Under the pieces are notes generated by a model. The model saw nothing but the letters and a program-made list of their open reading frames with translations, made no database searches and was not told the origin of the DNA. The translations under genes were made by a program, and so were the position numbers. A stretch of 64,000 bases of DNA from Streptomyces tendae (GTDB taxonomy: Bacteria; Actinomycetota; Actinomycetes; Streptomycetales; Streptomycetaceae): NCBI RefSeq assembly GCF_008632955.1, contig NZ_CP043959.1, positions 5,332,001 to 5,396,000 on the forward strand, in the 5' to 3' direction. Shown one piece after another: positions 62,515-64,000 of the stretch (position 1 is the first letter of the stretch; every line of letters starts with the position of its first letter).

Positions 62515-63180
62515 ATGGGCTCCGCCAAGAAGAGCAGCGCGTCACGCACGGCACGCATAGAGGAGATGCGGCGCGCCGAGCAGGCCCGCGACCGCCGCAA
62601 ACGGATCCTCGTCGTCGCCGCCTCCGTGGTGGTCGTCGCGGGCCTGGTCGCGGGCGGGGTGGCGCTCGTCCGGTCGCAGTCGGACGACGGCGGCAGCACC
62701 GCGGCGGACGACTCCAGGAGCGCGGGCAGGTTCGTCACCGGCGCGGACGGCGTACGGGCCTGGAAGGGCACGCTGGACCGCAATCACGTGACCAAGACCG
62801 TGGACTACCCGGTCACGCCGCCCGTGGGCGGTGACCACAACCCGGTGTGGATGAACTGCGACGGGGACGTCTACGAGGACGAGATCAACGCCACCAACGC
62901 CGTCCACTCGCTGGAGCACGGCGCGGTGTGGGTGACGTACAACGGCGATGCTCCCGAGCGGGACGTGGAGGCGCTGGCGGCGAAGGTGAAGAAGACGCCG
63001 TACACGCTGATGAGCCCGGTCGACGGGCAGAAGGACCCGCTGGTGCTGACCGCGTGGGGCCACCAGCGCACGGTGACCGGCGCCGACGACCCGGCCGTGG
63101 ACGCGTTCCTGGAGAAGTTCGTGCAGGGGCAGCAGACGCCCGAGCCGGGTGCGGCCTGCACCAACGGGCTGTCGAAGTGA
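62515..63180 (+). CDS. DUF3105 membrane protein
   Basis: 221 aa. One N-terminal membrane segment near 33-53 (ILVVAASVVVVAGLVAGGVA), then the external DUF3105 domain: HVTKTVDYPVTPPVGGDHNP, MNCDGDVYEDEINATNAVHS, LEHGAVWVTYN. Two cysteines and the His/Asn set (GDHN, LEHG) could bind metal. DUF3105 is often coupled to DUF305 in actinobacteria, as here. AAGGA lies before ATG 62515. The end overlaps the next gene (GTGA). Confidence 0.9.
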   Translation: MGSAKKSSASRTARIEEMRRAEQARDRRKRILVVAASVVVVAGLVAGGVALVRSQSDDGGSTAADDSRSAGRFVTGADGVRAWKGTLDRNHVTKTVDYPVTPPVGGDHNPVWMNCDGDVYEDEINATNAVHSLEHGAVWVTYNGDAPERDVEALAAKVKKTPYTLMSPVDGQKDPLVLTAWGHQRTVTGADDPAVDAFLEKFVQGQQTPEPGAACTNGLSK

Positions 63181-63812
63181 GGCGGTCCGCCCTGCCGGCC
63201 GGTGTCGTGGCGGCGGTGCTCGCCGCCGCCGTGGCCGTCGGGTGGACGGTCGCCGCGGCGGCCGGGGACGAGGGGTCCTCCCCGGCCGCGGTCCCGTCCG
63301 CGGACTCCGCGGACGCCGGGTTCGCCCGGGACATGGCCGTGCACCACCAGCAGGCCGTGGAGATGTCGTACGTGGTGCGCGACCGCACCGACGACGAGGA
63401 GGTCCGGCGGCTCGCCTACGACATCGCCCAGACCCAGGCCAACCAGCGCGGCATGCTGCTGGGCTGGCTCGATCTGTGGGAGCTGCCCAAGGTGTCCGCC
63501 GATCCGCCCATGACGTGGATGGGGATGGGTGACGCGGCGGCCGGCGAGGACGGCGCGCTGATGCCGGGCATGGCGACCGACGCGGAGATGGCGCGGCTGG
63601 CCCGGCTGTCCGGCAGGCGGGCCGAGGTCTTCTACCTCCGGCTGATGACGGCCCATCACCGGGGCGGGGTGCACATGGCCCAGGGGTGCGTGCGCGCCTG
63701 CGAGGTGGGGGCCGAACGGCGGCTCGCCCGCGGGATGGTCGAAGGGCAGGAGTCCGAGATCCGCCTGATGGCGGGGATGCTGAAGGCCCGGGGGGCGTCC
63801 GCGCGGCCGTGA
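63177..63812 (+). CDS. DUF305 ferritin-like secreted protein
   Basis: 211 aa. A signal peptide or anchor (VVAAVLAAAVAVGWTVAAAA) leads to a DUF305 four-helix domain: DMAVHHQQAVEMSYVV, DIAQTQANQRGMLLGW and LMTAHHRGGVHMAQGC, with His/Met-rich helices typical of metal binding (copper has been proposed). GTG start overlaps the DUF3105 stop, so both are made together. GMGDAAAGEDGALMPGM adds further methionines. Confidence 0.88.
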   Translation: MRRSALPAGVVAAVLAAAVAVGWTVAAAAGDEGSSPAAVPSADSADAGFARDMAVHHQQAVEMSYVVRDRTDDEEVRRLAYDIAQTQANQRGMLLGWLDLWELPKVSADPPMTWMGMGDAAAGEDGALMPGMATDAEMARLARLSGRRAEVFYLRLMTAHHRGGVHMAQGCVRACEVGAERRLARGMVEGQESEIRLMAGMLKARGASARP

Positions 63813-63894
63813 CGGCCGGGGGCCGGCGGGCCGTCGTACGGCGGCCCGGCTCACGCACCGCACATCGCGTCGCTCTGACGATTACACTGGCCGC

Positions 63895-64000
63895 GTGCCT
63901 CAACTACGACTCGCCCTGAATCAGATCGACTCGAGCGTCGGCGACCTCGCCGGCAACGCCGAAACGATTGTCCGCTGGACCCGGCACTCCGCCGAGCAGG
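63895..64000 (+). CDS. nadE: NAD synthetase, glutamine-dependent, N-terminal start only
   Basis: First 35 residues (PQLRLALNQIDSSVGDLAGN, then AETIVRWTRHS) match the nitrilase-fold glutaminase half of NadE, which makes NAD from deamido-NAD with glutamine. GTG at 63895; the rest is outside the window. It again links to glutamine use in this region. Confidence 0.85.
   Translation, partial: MPQLRLALNQIDSSVGDLAGNAETIVRWTRHSAEQ

Overview
The window is a Streptomyces chromosome segment. It has very high GC with strongly GC-rich third codon positions, mycelial-actinobacterial gene families (secreted DUF1996 and RlpA-like proteins, DUF6529, NsrR/HmpA, GlnII plus GlnE), and frequent GTG or TTG starts. 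From memory, the backbone order glnA - glnII - maltose/amylase block - glnE - glnA2 matches the S. coelicolor nitrogen/maltose region. Three glutamine-synthetase family genes and the GS adenylyltransferase lie within about 60 kb.

Region 1 (1-1067) is the 3' part of glnA. Region 2 (1042-17975) is a 16.9 kb integrative element inserted exactly at the end of glnA. A 24-bp duplication of the last glnA codons flanks it, and pairs of GTCCGCA repeats lie just inside both ends. Its left half looks like a phage immunity/early region: tyrosine integrase, XRE repressor, divergent excisionase, AAA ATPase replication-type gene with iteron-like repeats, small zinc-motif genes, then a P27-type terminase small subunit and a 1490-aa tape measure protein with peptidoglycan hydrolase domains. 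Its right half, on the opposite strand, is a tightly coupled ten-gene operon with an FtsK/TraB-type DNA translocase and an SpdB-like spread protein, as in conjugative actinomycete elements. A divergent small regulator and a palindromic operator pair control it. No large terminase, portal or capsid gene is present, so the element looks like a conjugative-element/phage-satellite hybrid.

Region 3 (18-34 kb) returns to the chromosome. It starts with the original glnA terminator, now 17 kb from glnA. It holds secreted and membrane proteins, a decayed histidine kinase fused to an FtsX permease remnant, glnII with a GlnR-type operator, a NarL-type two-component pair, a structured RNA leader in front of a DUF1996 gene, and a TetR regulator.

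Region 4 (34-49 kb) is the alpha-glucan block: a secreted amylase-pullulanase fusion, secreted alpha-amylase, cytoplasmic alpha-glucosidase, the MalEFG importer and the divergent LacI regulator MalR. Related TTGCAG/TTGCTG-type palindromes precede the amylase, pullulanase and malE genes. Polymer is cut outside, maltodextrin is imported, and alpha-glucosidase cuts it inside.

Region 5 (49-64 kb) holds glnE (modifies GlnA), a gene with two compensating frameshifts, a three-gene stress-type membrane cassette, a pectate lyase behind a LacI-type operator, glnA2, the nitric-oxide pair hmpA/nsrR with two 11-1-11 NsrR-type sites, DUF3105/DUF305 genes, and the start of nadE.
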